From Levilactobacillus acidifarinae DSM 19394 = JCM 15949 (GTDB lineage: Bacteria > Bacillota > Bacilli > Lactobacillales > Lactobacillaceae), in the NCBI RefSeq assembly GCF_001434835.1, contig NZ_AZDV01000028.1:238363-302362 (forward strand): a stretch of 64,000 bases of DNA. Direction: 5' to 3'. Both the position numbers and the translations under genes were made by a program. This document shows positions 8,834 through 18,248 of this stretch, piece after piece (the first letter of the stretch is position 1; the number at the start of each line of letters is the position of its first letter). The notes under the pieces were generated by a model that was not told where the DNA came from, did no database searches, and worked only from the letters and a program-made list of their open reading frames with translations.

Positions 8834-9666
8834 TCTTGAGCCGCCTCCTCGTAATCAAAGCCTTTGACGTTGTGGAACCACTTGTGCAGGATTTTCTGGT
8901 ACTGGCCGTTAGCCCGTAATTCCGCAATCGCCTGGTTAATGCCCTGCCGGAACGGCGTTTGGGTCTTATCTACGGCAATCCCGTAAGGTTCGGAGACAAA
9001 CGTGCCCCCAGTAACCACGTAGTCGGGGTTCTGGACGGACATCCCGTAAAGGATCCCGTTATCGGTCGTCAGTGCTTGACCTTGGCCCGATTTCAAGGCC
9101 GTCATGGCTTGCGCGTAGTCGGTCAATTGTAAGACCTTAGCGTGCGGCGCCACCTTGGCCACATTTTCAACGGAGTCTGAGCCGACAACCCCCAGGACCG
9201 TCCCCTTTTGTTGATTAAGATCCTTAACGTTTTTAATGCTACTGCCCTTCTTAACCAGTAACGACTGACCGGCATAGAAGTAAGTATTGGTAAACGCGAC
9301 CTGCTTGCGCCGTTCTGGCGTGTTGGTCATGGTGGCGATGATGGCATCGATGTTCCCGTTCTTCAACATCGGCATCCGCGTCGAACTCGTCACCTGAATG
9401 AATTTAGCTTTACCCTTAGACCCTAACATTTGCTTGGTGATTGCCTTGGCAAGATCAATTTCAAATCCCTTGATCTGCCCGTCCTTGGTATCTAACAGAC
9501 CAAATAGCCGGGTATCGGCCTTGACCCCCCAAGTAATGGTCTTTGACTGTTGATCAACCTTTAACACGTTTCTGGATGACAACGGTTTGGACCCACAAGA
9601 ACTGACGACCACGGTCAGGGCCACCAGTGCCAGCATCAGGCCTAGGCTACGCATCAATTTTTTCAT
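8830..9666 (-). CDS. Amino-acid ABC transporter substrate-binding lipoprotein
   Basis: SBP_bac_3 family binding protein (278 aa), a lipoprotein with signal peptide and lipobox VSSC at about residues 21-24. Typical segments are GFEIDLAKAI, the ATMTNTPERRKQVAFTNTYF ligand-pocket region and EPYGIAV. The arginine of the ERR motif usually binds the substrate alpha-carboxylate, in keeping with a polar amino-acid ligand. The start is behind GGGAGGG; the next permease gene overlaps by four bases. Confidence 0.93.
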   Translation of the reverse strand: MKKLMRSLGLMLALVALTVVVSSCGSKPLSSRNVLKVDQQSKTITWGVKADTRLFGLLDTKDGQIKGFEIDLAKAITKQMLGSKGKAKFIQVTSSTRMPMLKNGNIDAIIATMTNTPERRKQVAFTNTYFYAGQSLLVKKGSSIKNVKDLNQQKGTVLGVVGSDSVENVAKVAPHAKVLQLTDYAQAMTALKSGQGQALTTDNGILYGMSVQNPDYVVTGGTFVSEPYGIAVDKTQTPFRQGINQAIAELRANGQYQKILHKWFHNVKGFDYEEAAQE

Positions 9667-9685
9667 AAAGCGTGTCCCTCCCTGA

Positions 9686-10423
9686 TTAATGCAAAATCTT
9701 GCTTAAGAATTGACGAGCCCGTTCGTTGGTTGGCTCACCGTTAAAGAATTGATCCTTGGAATCGTCTTCGAGAATCCGCCCATCGGCCATGAAAATCACC
9801 CGGTTGGCCACTTCGCGAGCGAACCCCATTTCGTGGGTCACGACCAACGACGTCATACTGGAATCCCGGGCAATGGTCTTCATGATGTTCAGCACATCGT
9901 CAACCATTTCGGGGTCCAACGCACTGGTCGGTTCATCGAACAATAGACACTTAGGCTTCATGGCTAAGGACCGCGCAATGGCGATTCGTTGTTGTTGTCC
10001 CCCGGATAGTTGGGCCGGCATCTTCGGGGCCTGATCGGCCAAGCCCACACGGTCTAACATCTCCATGGCCACTTTTTTGTTTTCAGCCTCATCCCGGTGT
10101 AACACGATTCGGGGTGCTAACATGATGTTTTCCAGAATCGTCTTGTTCGCGTACAGGTTAAAGTGTTGGAACACCATCCCCACGTTCTTCCGAATCCGGT
10201 TAATATCGGTCTTGGGGTTGGCTAAATCTTGCCCGTTAACGATCAACTTACCTTCGCGAATCCGTTCCAGCCCGTTCACCGAACGAATCAGTGTCGACTT
10301 CCCGGAACCGGATGGGCCGATCAGCACGACGGTTTCCCCGGCTTCGATGGTTAAGTTGATATTATGCAACGCGTGAAAGTCACCGTAATACTTCTCCACG
10401 TTGTGGAATTCAATCATTGACAT
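9686..10423 (-). CDS. Polar amino-acid ABC transporter ATP-binding protein
   Basis: ABC ATPase of the GlnQ/HisP type (245 aa): Walker A GPSGSGKST, signature LSGGQQQR, Walker B CLLFDEPTSALDPE and the switch His in VVTHEMGFA. The open frame continues 30 codons upstream, but the ATG at 10423 has GGAGGG seven bases before it and gives the normal family N-terminus (MIEFHNVEKYYG). First gene of the operon ATPase - binding protein - permease - permease. Confidence 0.95.
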   Translation of the reverse strand: MSMIEFHNVEKYYGDFHALHNINLTIEAGETVVLIGPSGSGKSTLIRSVNGLERIREGKLIVNGQDLANPKTDINRIRKNVGMVFQHFNLYANKTILENIMLAPRIVLHRDEAENKKVAMEMLDRVGLADQAPKMPAQLSGGQQQRIAIARSLAMKPKCLLFDEPTSALDPEMVDDVLNIMKTIARDSSMTSLVVTHEMGFAREVANRVIFMADGRILEDDSKDQFFNGEPTNERARQFLSKILH

Positions 10424-10541
10424 ATTTTTCCCTCCACTAGAATAGGTTGGGGCTCCGGACGGCTGGTCCGTAGCCCCACCACTAAGGTTATTGTGGTCCC
10501 TACTGCTCCTCAAAGTTTCGAACTTGCAGGGTCTAAATTAA
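10424..10541 (-). promoter_or_regulatory. Structured 5' leader of the amino-acid ABC operon
   Basis: The transcript leader (about 110 nt) can form three hairpins: AAGTT/AACTT, ACCAC/GTGGT, and a strong GC-rich stem GGGGCTACGGAC / GTCCGGAGCCCC that ends about 16 bases before the GGAGGG site. There is no T-run and no T-box TGGNACCGCG motif. A role in regulation is only inferred. Confidence 0.4.
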
Positions 10542-10570
10542 AGTTTAAACCAAAAAAATAGGCCGGTCAA
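10542..10570 (-). promoter_or_regulatory. Promoter of the amino-acid ABC operon
   Basis: Minus-strand -35 TTGACC (10565-10570), 17-base spacer, -10 TAAACT (10542-10547). It predicts a start near 10535 and a leader of about 110 nt. Confidence 0.75.
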
Positions 10571-10663
10571 AAACATTACCTCGGCCCCCACGTCCTCAAC
10601 CAGGTCGTTATCCCCTCAAAAGAGTTACCTATCAACCGTTTTCGCCCGATAATGACCGGTCAA

Positions 10664-10690
10664 AAAAAGTCCCGGCCGCAGCCGAGACTT
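10664..10690 (-). terminator. Terminator after the 10.7-kb membrane-protein gene
   Basis: GTCTCGGC / GCCGGGAC hairpin followed by seven T on the minus strand, directly beyond the stop at 10708. Confidence 0.8.
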
Positions 10691-10707
10691 GACTCAAAAC
10701 GTTTAAA

Positions 10708-11658
10708 TTAATGGTGATACCGTGACCGCCGCGTCATTGGTTCTTCATCTGAAGAAGCCGACGTACTCGTCGTCGATGGTTGGTCATACCGTTGCCGCCG
10801 GGTCGTTCCCGTCGGTTGTATGTCCTGGCCTGGTGTCGGTGCTGTGGAATCGTTCTGGTGTTTGTACGCCAGTTGAACCGCCACCGCAAAGTCGTTATCC
10901 TGCTCGATCAACGTGGTTCTGCCGACGACCTTGAACGGGCCCCCAACCAACGTCGCGTTAGCCAAGTACAACTTGAATTGGTCGCGCACGTCGTTGACGT
11001 TTTGCAACCCCACCGTGCTCACCGTTCCCACGGCTTGCTTATCGGCCTGATTTAAGCCTGCGTAGACCACCAAACGATTGGCTTCATTTTGCATTTCGAA
11101 GTATGGAATTAAGACACCGGGACCGGACGCGTAGACCGGCTTGCCGTCCTTTTGAACTTGTTCCATGATTTCACGGTCGCCCAGCCCAGAATAATCCAGC
11201 CGCAATAGCCGGTTTTGCTGAAGCTGAGTCGCCAAGTTTTTAATGTTCTGTTGCTGAAGCGGCGTCGACGTCAGCTTCCCGGGTAAAATCTTCTTTTCGT
11301 CGAAGTACCCGTTCGCCGGAATGTTCCGTCCCAGGTTATTTCGCCGCGGTTGGGTCGTTTCGGCCTCCTTGGGCTTCGTCCCCAACAGTTTCTCAATCTT
11401 AGGTGAAATATCGAACGGGGCCTTCTTCTGAGTGAAGTAGTAGATGCCGTTCAAAAACACAAAGTATAACAAGATAATTGCCACCAATAAGATCAATAGA
11501 CCCCAGAACGGGTGGCCATTTTGCAGGTAACGTACCGCAATGTAGAAGAGGTAAAAGTCCCCCAGCAAGCCCAATACCGTATAGATCCGGTTCTTGAGCT
11601 TGACACTGACGTTCACGTACCCTAGGTAGTGATTGACCATATCAAGAAAGCTTAACAT
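10708..11658 (-). CDS. Conserved hypothetical membrane protein
   Basis: 316 aa, function unknown. Two hydrophobic helices near the N-terminus (about residues 27-45 and 50-73) are followed by a long soluble region (about 120-265) that looks like a globular domain, and a low-complexity tail rich in Thr, Ser, Arg and Asp ending in RRSRYHH. The start is behind AAGGGGG. It lies 20 bases after the Ser/Thr-rich gene at 11679-12233 and probably shares its transcript. I recognise the type only as a lactobacillus membrane protein of unknown function. Confidence 0.8.
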   Translation of the reverse strand: MLSFLDMVNHYLGYVNVSVKLKNRIYTVLGLLGDFYLFYIAVRYLQNGHPFWGLLILLVAIILLYFVFLNGIYYFTQKKAPFDISPKIEKLLGTKPKEAETTQPRRNNLGRNIPANGYFDEKKILPGKLTSTPLQQQNIKNLATQLQQNRLLRLDYSGLGDREIMEQVQKDGKPVYASGPGVLIPYFEMQNEANRLVVYAGLNQADKQAVGTVSTVGLQNVNDVRDQFKLYLANATLVGGPFKVVGRTTLIEQDNDFAVAVQLAYKHQNDSTAPTPGQDIQPTGTTRRQRYDQPSTTSTSASSDEEPMTRRSRYHH

Positions 11659-11678
11659 CTTCGGTCCCCCTTTCTGGC

Positions 11679-12233
11679 TTAGTTGCCACTGTCAGTAGTC
11701 CCACCGTCGTTCGTGGTGCCCTGCTGCGTCGTAGTCGTGCCGTTAGTCGTGTTACCGGTCGTGCCGGTCGTATCGGACGTGGTATCATCATCGGTCGTGG
11801 TATTGTCACTCGTCGTATTGTTAGTGTTCCCCGTCGTCGTGGTTGAACTAGACGACTTCTTCTTGGACGTGGTGGTGCCACCCGTCGTGGTATTCCCCGT
11901 CGTACTGGTGGTATCATCCCCGGATTCCGACGTATTGTCCGCCGACGAACTTTGCGTATCCGTCGAAGAACTATCCGCCGAAGACTCCTTGTCCTTACTG
12001 CTACTATCGGAAGAATCCGAACTCTTATCTTTCTTGCTACTATCGTCACTCGGCTTCTTCTTATCAGAACTATCCGAGAGCCGCCCCGCTAACGACGAAC
12101 TGGTCGTCGACACGCGACTGGCCCCTTCGTTGGTCTTGGTCACGGAATTGGTCACCACGTTGGTGGCCCCGAGTGCCAACGCCATCGACAGGATCGCGAA
12201 TGGCGTGATAAACGGTGGTGTGCGGTACGCCAT
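11679..12233 (-). CDS. Ser/Thr/Asp-rich low-complexity membrane-anchored protein
   Basis: 184 aa. One hydrophobic N-terminal helix (about residues 10-30) is followed by an almost pure Ser/Asp/Lys tract (about 50-95) and then a Thr/Gly/Asn tract to the end. No LPXTG motif is seen, so the N-terminal helix is the likely anchor, with the tail in the cell wall. AAGGAGGAATAAAAC precedes the ATG. Such tails are often glycosylated in lactobacilli; that is inference. The opposite strand carries a long Val/Ser open frame that is only its shadow. Confidence 0.75.
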   Translation of the reverse strand: MAYRTPPFITPFAILSMALALGATNVVTNSVTKTNEGASRVSTTSSSLAGRLSDSSDKKKPSDDSSKKDKSSDSSDSSSKDKESSADSSSTDTQSSSADNTSESGDDTTSTTGNTTTGGTTTSKKKSSSSTTTTGNTNNTTSDNTTTDDDTTSDTTGTTGNTTNGTTTTQQGTTNDGGTTDSGN

Positions 12234-12307
12234 GTTTTATTCCTCCTTATGCCTAACTCATTCAGTCCATTATCTCACGGTCAGACAAAAACTTTCTCAA
12301 AATTCCG

Positions 12308-12766
12308 TTAATTTTTAACTAAGGCTGCTTCGGTAACGCCCGCGGCCTTGCAATCGGCACACAGACCGTAAAGCTCAAAACTGTGCCCCGTCACGTCACA
12401 CCCCGGCAGTTGATCGGTGAAGAAGTCCAACGGGCACATTTGCAACTCCGTGACCTTCCCACAGTTCTGACAAATGAAGTGGTGGTGGTGTTGATGGTGG
12501 AAATCACACTGGTACTTCACCCGGGCGCGCTCCTGTTCCGTATTTTGCTCCACGATGCCAACCTCTTCAAATTCCTTGAGGTTGCGGTACACCGTGTTGT
12601 GACTCATTCCCGGAAATTCGGTCCGCATATAGGCGTCGACGTTCACGACGTCCGTGTAGTGACCCTGATTGGTCAACAGGAACGATAAGAGCGCGTGCCG
12701 TTGCTTGGTGAGCTTTAACTTGTTCTTTTTTAAAATCGCCACAGCGGCGGTCAATGATTCTGCCAT
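12308..12766 (-). CDS. Fur-family metal/peroxide-responsive repressor
   Basis: 152 aa, typical Fur-family size. The N-terminal winged helix includes KLKLTKQRHALLSFL and GMSHNTVYRNLKEF (recognition helix). The C-terminal dimerisation domain has a His-rich metal site (DFHHQHHHHFIC) and two CxxC pairs (CQNC and CADC) that form the structural zinc site. Whether it senses Zn, Fe/Mn or peroxide (Zur, Fur or PerR) cannot be fixed here. SD AAGGAGG. No Fur-type box is obvious beside it. Confidence 0.9.
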   Translation of the reverse strand: MAESLTAAVAILKKNKLKLTKQRHALLSFLLTNQGHYTDVVNVDAYMRTEFPGMSHNTVYRNLKEFEEVGIVEQNTEQERARVKYQCDFHHQHHHHFICQNCGKVTELQMCPLDFFTDQLPGCDVTGHSFELYGLCADCKAAGVTEAALVKN

Positions 12767-12850
12767 GATGGACGGCCTCCTTATAATTAGTCCGAATTCC
12801 CTGTTAGTTTAGCATACTTCCTAAGAAACGCAACTGACGGTCTACCGCGC

Positions 12851-13411
12851 CTATTCGGCGGTCAATCGGGCCATCAAGTCGTCAAGGGCCAGTTGGGTTC
12901 GTTGCCAATGATCGTTGTTGAGTTCAATGGCTCGGCCACGTAAAGCGAGTGGCATGGTTAGATCTCGCCGGTATTCCGGACTCGCCAACCGTTGTTTCAA
13001 CATGGTGGCGTTGTCGCCGCGTGACGACAAGCGTTCCTGCAGTTGAGTCGAGTCGGTCACCGTCAAGAAGATCACCACGGCCCGGTCGCCCAAGGTTTGC
13101 GCGTAGGTGATGGCGCCCTTCGTATCTAACACGATGGCCGGAAACGGTGCGCGCTTAAAGCCGGCGGCAATCCCCTCTTGGGACGACCCGTAGTGGTAAC
13201 CCGCGTAAACCACGGATTCTAAGTAGTGGTTCTGAGCAAACGACTCATCGGTTTCAAAGTAATAATCGCGGCCGTTGACCTCGCCGGCCCGGGGTGGTCG
13301 GGTCGTGTGGGTCACAATCCGGGTCACGGGGTAGTTTTGAGCGAGATAGCGTTGGACCGTAGTCTTCCCCGTCCCCGTCGCCCCGGTAATCACTAATACT
13401 TTGGGCGTCAT
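12851..13411 (-). CDS. Guanylate-kinase-like P-loop protein
   Basis: 186 aa. Walker A GATGTGKTT at about residues 9-17, then the guanylate-kinase pattern THTTRPPRAGEVNGRDYYF (GMP-binding region) and a YAGYHYG segment. The true housekeeping guanylate kinase is normally longer and better conserved, so this is probably a paralogue in nucleotide metabolism. Its ATG overlaps the Nudix gene stop (ATGA at 13408-13411), so the two are translationally coupled. Confidence 0.8.
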   Translation of the reverse strand: MTPKVLVITGATGTGKTTVQRYLAQNYPVTRIVTHTTRPPRAGEVNGRDYYFETDESFAQNHYLESVVYAGYHYGSSQEGIAAGFKRAPFPAIVLDTKGAITYAQTLGDRAVVIFLTVTDSTQLQERLSSRGDNATMLKQRLASPEYRRDLTMPLALRGRAIELNNDHWQRTQLALDDLMARLTAE

Positions 13412-13827
13412 AGGGCACCCGCCGTCAAATACGCGTGGGCCTTGTCGAGGGCCCCCTGCAGGTTGGCGTAGCTCAGCGTTGCTCTGGCTTCACTGTACGG
13501 GAACCAGCCAAAGTCGCTGATTTCGACCTTTTGCCGGGTAATCGTGACGTCGTCGGCCACCTTAGCGGTATACAACACCACGTGTTTGTGGTGCCCGTTT
13601 TTCATATCATAGTCTAAGACCACGTTAAATTCAGGATCCACGGTCACGTCCAATTGGGTTTCTTCTTGGATCTCGCGGTGTGCCGTTTCTAAGTTCGTTT
13701 CGGTCCCTTCCACGTGACCCTTGGGGAAGCCCCAGAAGTCACTGGTAGCACTCTTTAACAATAAGTATTGGGGTTGGCCGTTTTTAATCTGGTAAACGAC
13801 CGCTCCACTAGCATTTTCGGTAATCAT
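13408..13827 (-). CDS. Nudix hydrolase
   Basis: 139 aa single-domain Nudix hydrolase. The Nudix box begins GHVEGTETNLETAHREIQEE at about residues 37-56, with the REIQEET catalytic helix and the following QL intact. The FPKGH start resembles Ap4A/dinucleotide-polyphosphate hydrolases, which is a weak hint at substrate. SD AAGGAGG at 13837-13843. It forms a two-gene operon with the guanylate-kinase-like gene and is preceded by a strongly structured leader. Confidence 0.9.
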   Translation of the reverse strand: MITENASGAVVYQIKNGQPQYLLLKSATSDFWGFPKGHVEGTETNLETAHREIQEETQLDVTVDPEFNVVLDYDMKNGHHKHVVLYTAKVADDVTITRQKVEISDFGWFPYSEARATLSYANLQGALDKAHAYLTAGAL

Positions 13828-13851
13828 TCAACCGACCTCCTTGATCGTTTT

Positions 13852-14039
13852 AATTGGTGTCGTAGCGGGGATGCTGCGTCAGTCGGGGCATTTTAGATGG
13901 TCCCCCGCACAATTGCTGACTCGGTAGCGTCATATGCCGTCTTCCGCTACACGTGAAACGCACGGCTCGTACCCAGTTTAAGGCTGATACCGGTCCCCGC
14001 CAAAGCTGACGTTTCGGGAGGCGCCCCGCCGCACCAATT
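13852..14039 (-). ncRNA. Unassigned structured RNA / leader upstream of the Nudix gene
   Basis: On the minus strand, AATTGGTG (14032-14039) pairs perfectly with CACCAATT (13852-13859), followed inward by GCGGGG/CCCCGC and CGTCAG/CTGACG. Inside lie hairpins GTATCAG/CTGGGTAC, CGTG/CACG, GTAGCG/CGCTAC and CGGGG/CCCCG. The G-T wobble pair in the first hairpin is allowed only in the minus-strand RNA. A TATAAT (14059-14064) lies just upstream. It ends about 8 bases before the Nudix ribosome site, so it is a leader or a processed small RNA. It does not match the riboswitch signatures I know (TPP, FMN, B12, lysine, T-box, M-box, ykkC, c-di-AMP). Confidence 0.5.
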
Positions 14040-14160
14040 TCGGTAATCGCAAATCCCTATTATAACGGAATCAGTGACACCCGAATAGCCTTCGCACCCG
14101 GTTTTCAAAAATGAGACCGGTAAAAAGCCGAATTTTCGCCGTTAATCAGCCGAACTCTCA

Positions 14161-14190
14161 TTGACTTTTAATTTAATTCTAGGGTACACT
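14161..14190 (+). promoter_or_regulatory. Promoter of amino-acid permease gene
   Basis: -35 TTGACT (14161-14166), 18-base spacer, -10 TACACT (14185-14190). It gives a short leader of about 30 nt before the GGGGG site and ATG at 14226. Confidence 0.75.
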
Positions 14191-14225
14191 TAGCCAAGAT
14201 ATCAACTACTTTAAGGGGGCCTCTT

Positions 14226-15620
14226 ATGGCTATTTCACGTCTCTTTCGCCGCGAGAAACTCGACAGTTATCTCAGCAGCGACAAACATTTTGCAAAAACC
14301 ATGTCCGCTAAGGATCTCATGTCCTTAGGGATTGGTGCGGTGATTGGTACCGGGATCTTCATTCTCCCCGGGACCATCGCCGCGCAGTACAGCGGGCCCG
14401 GGATCGTCTTGTCCTTCCTATTAGCCGCCATCGTCTGCTCCACCGCCGCCATGTGTTACGCGGAGTTTGCCTCCGTGTTGCCCGTCGCCGGCTCCGCCTA
14501 CTCTTACGGTAACCTGGTCTTCGGCGAAATTATTGGCTGGGTGCTGGGCTGGGCGTTGATCCTGGAATACGTCTTGGCCGTGGCCGCCGTGGCTAACGCC
14601 TTTGGGGCCTACTTTAAATCGTTCGTGGCCGGCTTTCACCTGACCATCCCCACGGCCATCGCGGGGCCCTTCGATCCGGCTCACGGGACCTACGGCAACC
14701 TGGTCGCCATTCTGGTGGTCTTTTTTATTAGTTGGCTCCTGAACCGGGGGATGCGCGAATCCATGCGGATCAACAACGCCATTGTCATCGTTAAAATTGC
14801 CATTATTATTTTATTTGTCGTGGTCGGAGCGTTTTACGTCCGGCCCGAAAATTGGCATCCCTTTGCCCCGTTTGGTGCCGCTGGGATTCGACGTGGCGCC
14901 GCAACCGTGTTCTTTGCTTACTTAGGCTTTGACGTGGTCTCTTCTTCGGCCGCCGAAGTCAAAAATCCCCGGCGGAACATGCCCATCGGGATCATCGGAA
15001 CGCTGGTGGTCGCCACCGTCTTATACATGTTAGTCGCCATCGTCTTGACCGGGATGGTCACCTACACCAAGTTAAACGTGGCCGATCCCGTGGCCTTTGC
15101 GTTGACCCTGGTCCACCAGAACTGGACTTCCGGCATCATCTCGTTAGGAGCGCTGGCCGGCATGTTCACCATGATGGTCACTATGATCTATAGCTCGTCA
15201 CGCCTGATCTACTCGGTGGGTCGCGACGGCCTGTTACCCAAGTTCTTAGGCAAGATCGATGCTCAAACAGGGACGCCCAAGCACAGTCTGGCAGTAGTTA
15301 CCGTGGTCATCGCCATTTTAGGCGGCTTCGTGCCGTTGGACCAACTGACCAACCTGGTCAACATCGGAACGTTGGTGGCCTTTCTGTTCGTGTCCTTCGG
15401 GATCATTCGGTTACGTCACCTACCAGAGATGCCCCATAATTCCGGCTTTAAGGTGCCCTTCTACCCCGTCCTACCCATCATTTCGGGCTTGCTGTGTTTC
15501 TACATGATGCTCCAACTGCCCGCCGAAACGTGGATTGCGTCCACCATCTGGTTCGCGTTGGGGTTGGTGATTTATCTGACCTACGGCTTACGTCACAGTC
15601 GGTTAAACGACCAGGAATAG
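14226..15620 (+). CDS. APC-family amino-acid permease
   Basis: 464 aa with about 12 hydrophobic helices. The APC signature is in helix 1 (SLGIGAVIGTGIFILPG, about residues 33-49), and the FFAYLGFDVVSSSAAEVKNP segment is typical of the cationic amino-acid transporter (CAT/YfnA) branch. It is a secondary transporter in the cytoplasmic membrane. Substrate not determinable. Plus strand with its own promoter; pepX follows 116 bases later, so uptake of amino acids and peptide breakdown are neighbours. Confidence 0.92.
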   Translation: MAISRLFRREKLDSYLSSDKHFAKTMSAKDLMSLGIGAVIGTGIFILPGTIAAQYSGPGIVLSFLLAAIVCSTAAMCYAEFASVLPVAGSAYSYGNLVFGEIIGWVLGWALILEYVLAVAAVANAFGAYFKSFVAGFHLTIPTAIAGPFDPAHGTYGNLVAILVVFFISWLLNRGMRESMRINNAIVIVKIAIIILFVVVGAFYVRPENWHPFAPFGAAGIRRGAATVFFAYLGFDVVSSSAAEVKNPRRNMPIGIIGTLVVATVLYMLVAIVLTGMVTYTKLNVADPVAFALTLVHQNWTSGIISLGALAGMFTMMVTMIYSSSRLIYSVGRDGLLPKFLGKIDAQTGTPKHSLAVVTVVIAILGGFVPLDQLTNLVNIGTLVAFLFVSFGIIRLRHLPEMPHNSGFKVPFYPVLPIISGLLCFYMMLQLPAETWIASTIWFALGLVIYLTYGLRHSRLNDQE

Positions 15621-15736
15621 GAGAAAAATTTCCGAAAGGCTACTCACCAACTCAACCCACCACTCCAATGAGCGGAACAACCATGTCTGTTATAAACTAG
15701 TTTCACACACACTTTTAGGTTAAGGTAGGCGATTTT

Positions 15737-18175
15737 ATGCGTAATCAACAATTTGCAATTCGTCCCACCACGCCCGCACAGGCGTTAGCCGAATTGCACC
15801 AAATTCGTTTCTTAGACACCGTCACGGACCGACTCACCACGCCGGGGGCCCTCTTAAAAGCCTTCTACGCTAAGAGTTGGCCCGAGTTCCCGGCAACCAG
15901 TAGCGTGGACGCCCAATTGGCCAATCTGATGGCAACGCCGATTGACGACGCCAGTACCTTCTTGGCCGCCCACGATAACGTGCCGGTCACGGTCTTTTAT
16001 AACCTGGCCTTACAACGGTTAAATTTTGCGGTCGGCCACGACTTCGACTTAGCCGATCCGTTGGCCGCCATGACCAAGATCCAATTACCCGTTAGTCCTC
16101 ACGCTGGGCGTGACTTCACGCTAGCCGAGCTCAAGCAGGCCTGGTACCTGTTGTTGGCCACCCATACCAAGACCGGTCAGATCTTCCTGGATCAACTGAC
16201 CACCCACGGCTATTTCGCACCGTTCTACCACGACGCCGGTGTCACTAAGCCGCTGCTCTTTAACGGCAAGGCCCAGGCGGTCTTCGATACTAACGACCTG
16301 TTACGCGACGTGGTCTACGTGGAAAGTCCGCAGGACACCGACCACGACGGAAAACGGGACCTGCTAAAGGTCGAAGTCTTACGTCCGGCCGAGACCGCCG
16401 ACGGGCTGAAAGTCCCCGTTTTATTCACGTCAAGTCCCTACAACCAGGGGACTAACGACGCCGAGGGCGAGGCGCTGACCCACAACGTCAACGTCCCCCT
16501 CACGCCCAAGCAACCCGTTCAACGAACGTTGGCCGACGTGACGGCACCGGACAGCAACCCGACCATTCCCGCGCCCCGGCCCGTGACCGCCACGACGCGT
16601 ACGGCCGAAGAACACTTCGCTCGTGAGAACTCCTACACGCTAAACGACTACTTCTTGGCCCGGGGGTTTGCCGTGGCTTACGCCGCCGGCATCGGGACCA
16701 AGGACTCCGACGGGTTACGGACCACCGGTGACCCCGACGAAACCATCTCGACCACCGCCGTGATCGAATGGCTCGCCGGTAACCGAACGGCCTTCACTAC
16801 GCGCGCCGCCACCACGGCCATCGCCGCGTGGTGGTCCAACCAGGCCATCGCCATGACCGGGCGTTCCTACCTCGGGACCCTATCGACGGCGGCCGCGACC
16901 ACCGGGGTCAAGGGGCTCAAGACCGTCATCAGTGAAGCCGCCATCTCTAGTTGGTACGATTATTACCGTGACGGCGGTTTAGTCATCGCCCCCGGTGGGT
17001 TCCCCGGCGAAGACGCCGACGTTTTAGCCGAAGAGGTCTTTAGCCGCCAGCAACAGGCCGGCGCCTATCATCGCATTCAAGGCAAGTGGCAAGCTGCGTT
17101 GGCCCAAATCACTCACGATCAAGACCGCACCACCGGGAACTACAACCGGTTCTGGGACGCCCGCAACTATCTGAAGCACGCGCAAAACATCAAGGCCGAC
17201 CTCCTACTCGTCCACGGCCTCAACGACTGGAACGTCAAACCCCGCAACGTCAATAACCTATGGAACGCGGTCAGAGACTTACCCGTCACCAAGAAATTAA
17301 TTCTCCATCAGGGACAACACATCTACATCAACGCTTTTCGTTCCATCGACTACACCGACATCGTTAACCTCTGGTTGACCCACGAACTCCTGGGCGTGGA
17401 CAACCAGGCCGAAACGTTGTTGCCTAACGTCATCATCCAGGACAACACGCAACCCGAACACTGGCAGGCCTTTCCCGACTGGGACGCTCCGACCAACCCG
17501 CAACGGCGGTTTACCCTACGTGAAGGTGAATTGATCGACGCACCCGTGGCCACCCCGGGGACCGGTGCCATCAGCTTCAACGACCAGTTACCGGCCAAGC
17601 AATTTGATCACTACACCCATCACGTGGACGACTGGCAGGCCGCCCTACTAGGCGATAAGCACAACGCCATGGACAACCACCGCTTGATTTTCAAGTCGGC
17701 CGGGTTAGACCATGACCTGGTGCTCGATGGCAAGCCCACCGTCAACCTGCGAGTGGCCGTCAACCAGCCCGTGGGGATGTTGAGTTTTCAACTTGTGGAC
17801 TACGGCGAGGCTAAACGCCTGAAGGCCAGTCCAACCCCCTTGCGTCAGGCCCTTGACTTGGGGTACCACTGGCGTGAAGACAGTCTGCGTGAATTTGAGC
17901 TCGGCGGGACGACCCCTTGGCACCTGATTACCAAGGGCCACCGCAACCTGCAAAACCGGACGAACACCTATCAGGTCGACGAGTTGAAACCCAACGTCTT
18001 TTACGACCTGAGCGTGACCCTCCAACCGACTCACCACCGGTTACTGGCGGGTCACCAACTGGGCTTAGTCATCTACGCCACCGACTTCGGCATGACGGTC
18101 CGGGGCAACCAAGACCTGCAATATTCGATCCAACTGGATACGGCCACGCTGACCGTGCCCACGTTAGCGGATTAG
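15737..18175 (+). CDS. pepX: Xaa-Pro dipeptidyl-peptidase PepX
   Basis: Cytoplasmic serine peptidase of family S15 that releases Xaa-Pro dipeptides from peptide N-termini; central in use of casein and other proline-rich peptides. 812 aa, close to other lactobacillus PepX. N-terminal PepX domain (about 1-165), alpha/beta-hydrolase domain with nucleophile Ser377 in GRSYLGT, the Asp in [10 protein letters not shown], the His in HQGQHIY, and a C-terminal jelly-roll domain. The neighbouring prolyl aminopeptidase supplies the complementary proline specificity. Confidence 0.97.
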   Translation: MRNQQFAIRPTTPAQALAELHQIRFLDTVTDRLTTPGALLKAFYAKSWPEFPATSSVDAQLANLMATPIDDASTFLAAHDNVPVTVFYNLALQRLNFAVGHDFDLADPLAAMTKIQLPVSPHAGRDFTLAELKQAWYLLLATHTKTGQIFLDQLTTHGYFAPFYHDAGVTKPLLFNGKAQAVFDTNDLLRDVVYVESPQDTDHDGKRDLLKVEVLRPAETADGLKVPVLFTSSPYNQGTNDAEGEALTHNVNVPLTPKQPVQRTLADVTAPDSNPTIPAPRPVTATTRTAEEHFARENSYTLNDYFLARGFAVAYAAGIGTKDSDGLRTTGDPDETISTTAVIEWLAGNRTAFTTRAATTAIAAWWSNQAIAMTGRSYLGTLSTAAATTGVKGLKTVISEAAISSWYDYYRDGGLVIAPGGFPGEDADVLAEEVFSRQQQAGAYHRIQGKWQAALAQITHDQDRTTGNYNRFWDARNYLKHAQNIKADLLLVHGLNDWNVKPRNVNNLWNAVRDLPVTKKLILHQGQHIYINAFRSIDYTDIVNLWLTHELLGVDNQAETLLPNVIIQDNTQPEHWQAFPDWDAPTNPQRRFTLREGELIDAPVATPGTGAISFNDQLPAKQFDHYTHHVDDWQAALLGDKHNAMDNHRLIFKSAGLDHDLVLDGKPTVNLRVAVNQPVGMLSFQLVDYGEAKRLKASPTPLRQALDLGYHWREDSLREFELGGTTPWHLITKGHRNLQNRTNTYQVDELKPNVFYDLSVTLQPTHHRLLAGHQLGLVIYATDFGMTVRGNQDLQYSIQLDTATLTVPTLAD

Positions 18176-18248
18176 AAAGTTGGGCCTTTAATTAAAAGCA
18201 TGATAAACTAGACATCATTAAAACTTTAAGCATCGGGGGAATTTGATT

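Noticed and set aside
11683-12318. Long Val/Ser-rich open frame on the plus strand
   Set aside because: It is the antisense reading of the Ser/Thr/Asp-rich gene; its composition follows from that gene's codon bias, and it has no ribosome site.
13852-14039. 6S RNA, RNase P RNA or tmRNA as identity of the structured region
   Set aside because: It lacks the single large central bubble of 6S, the conserved RNase P cores, and a tag-peptide frame with a tRNA-like end.
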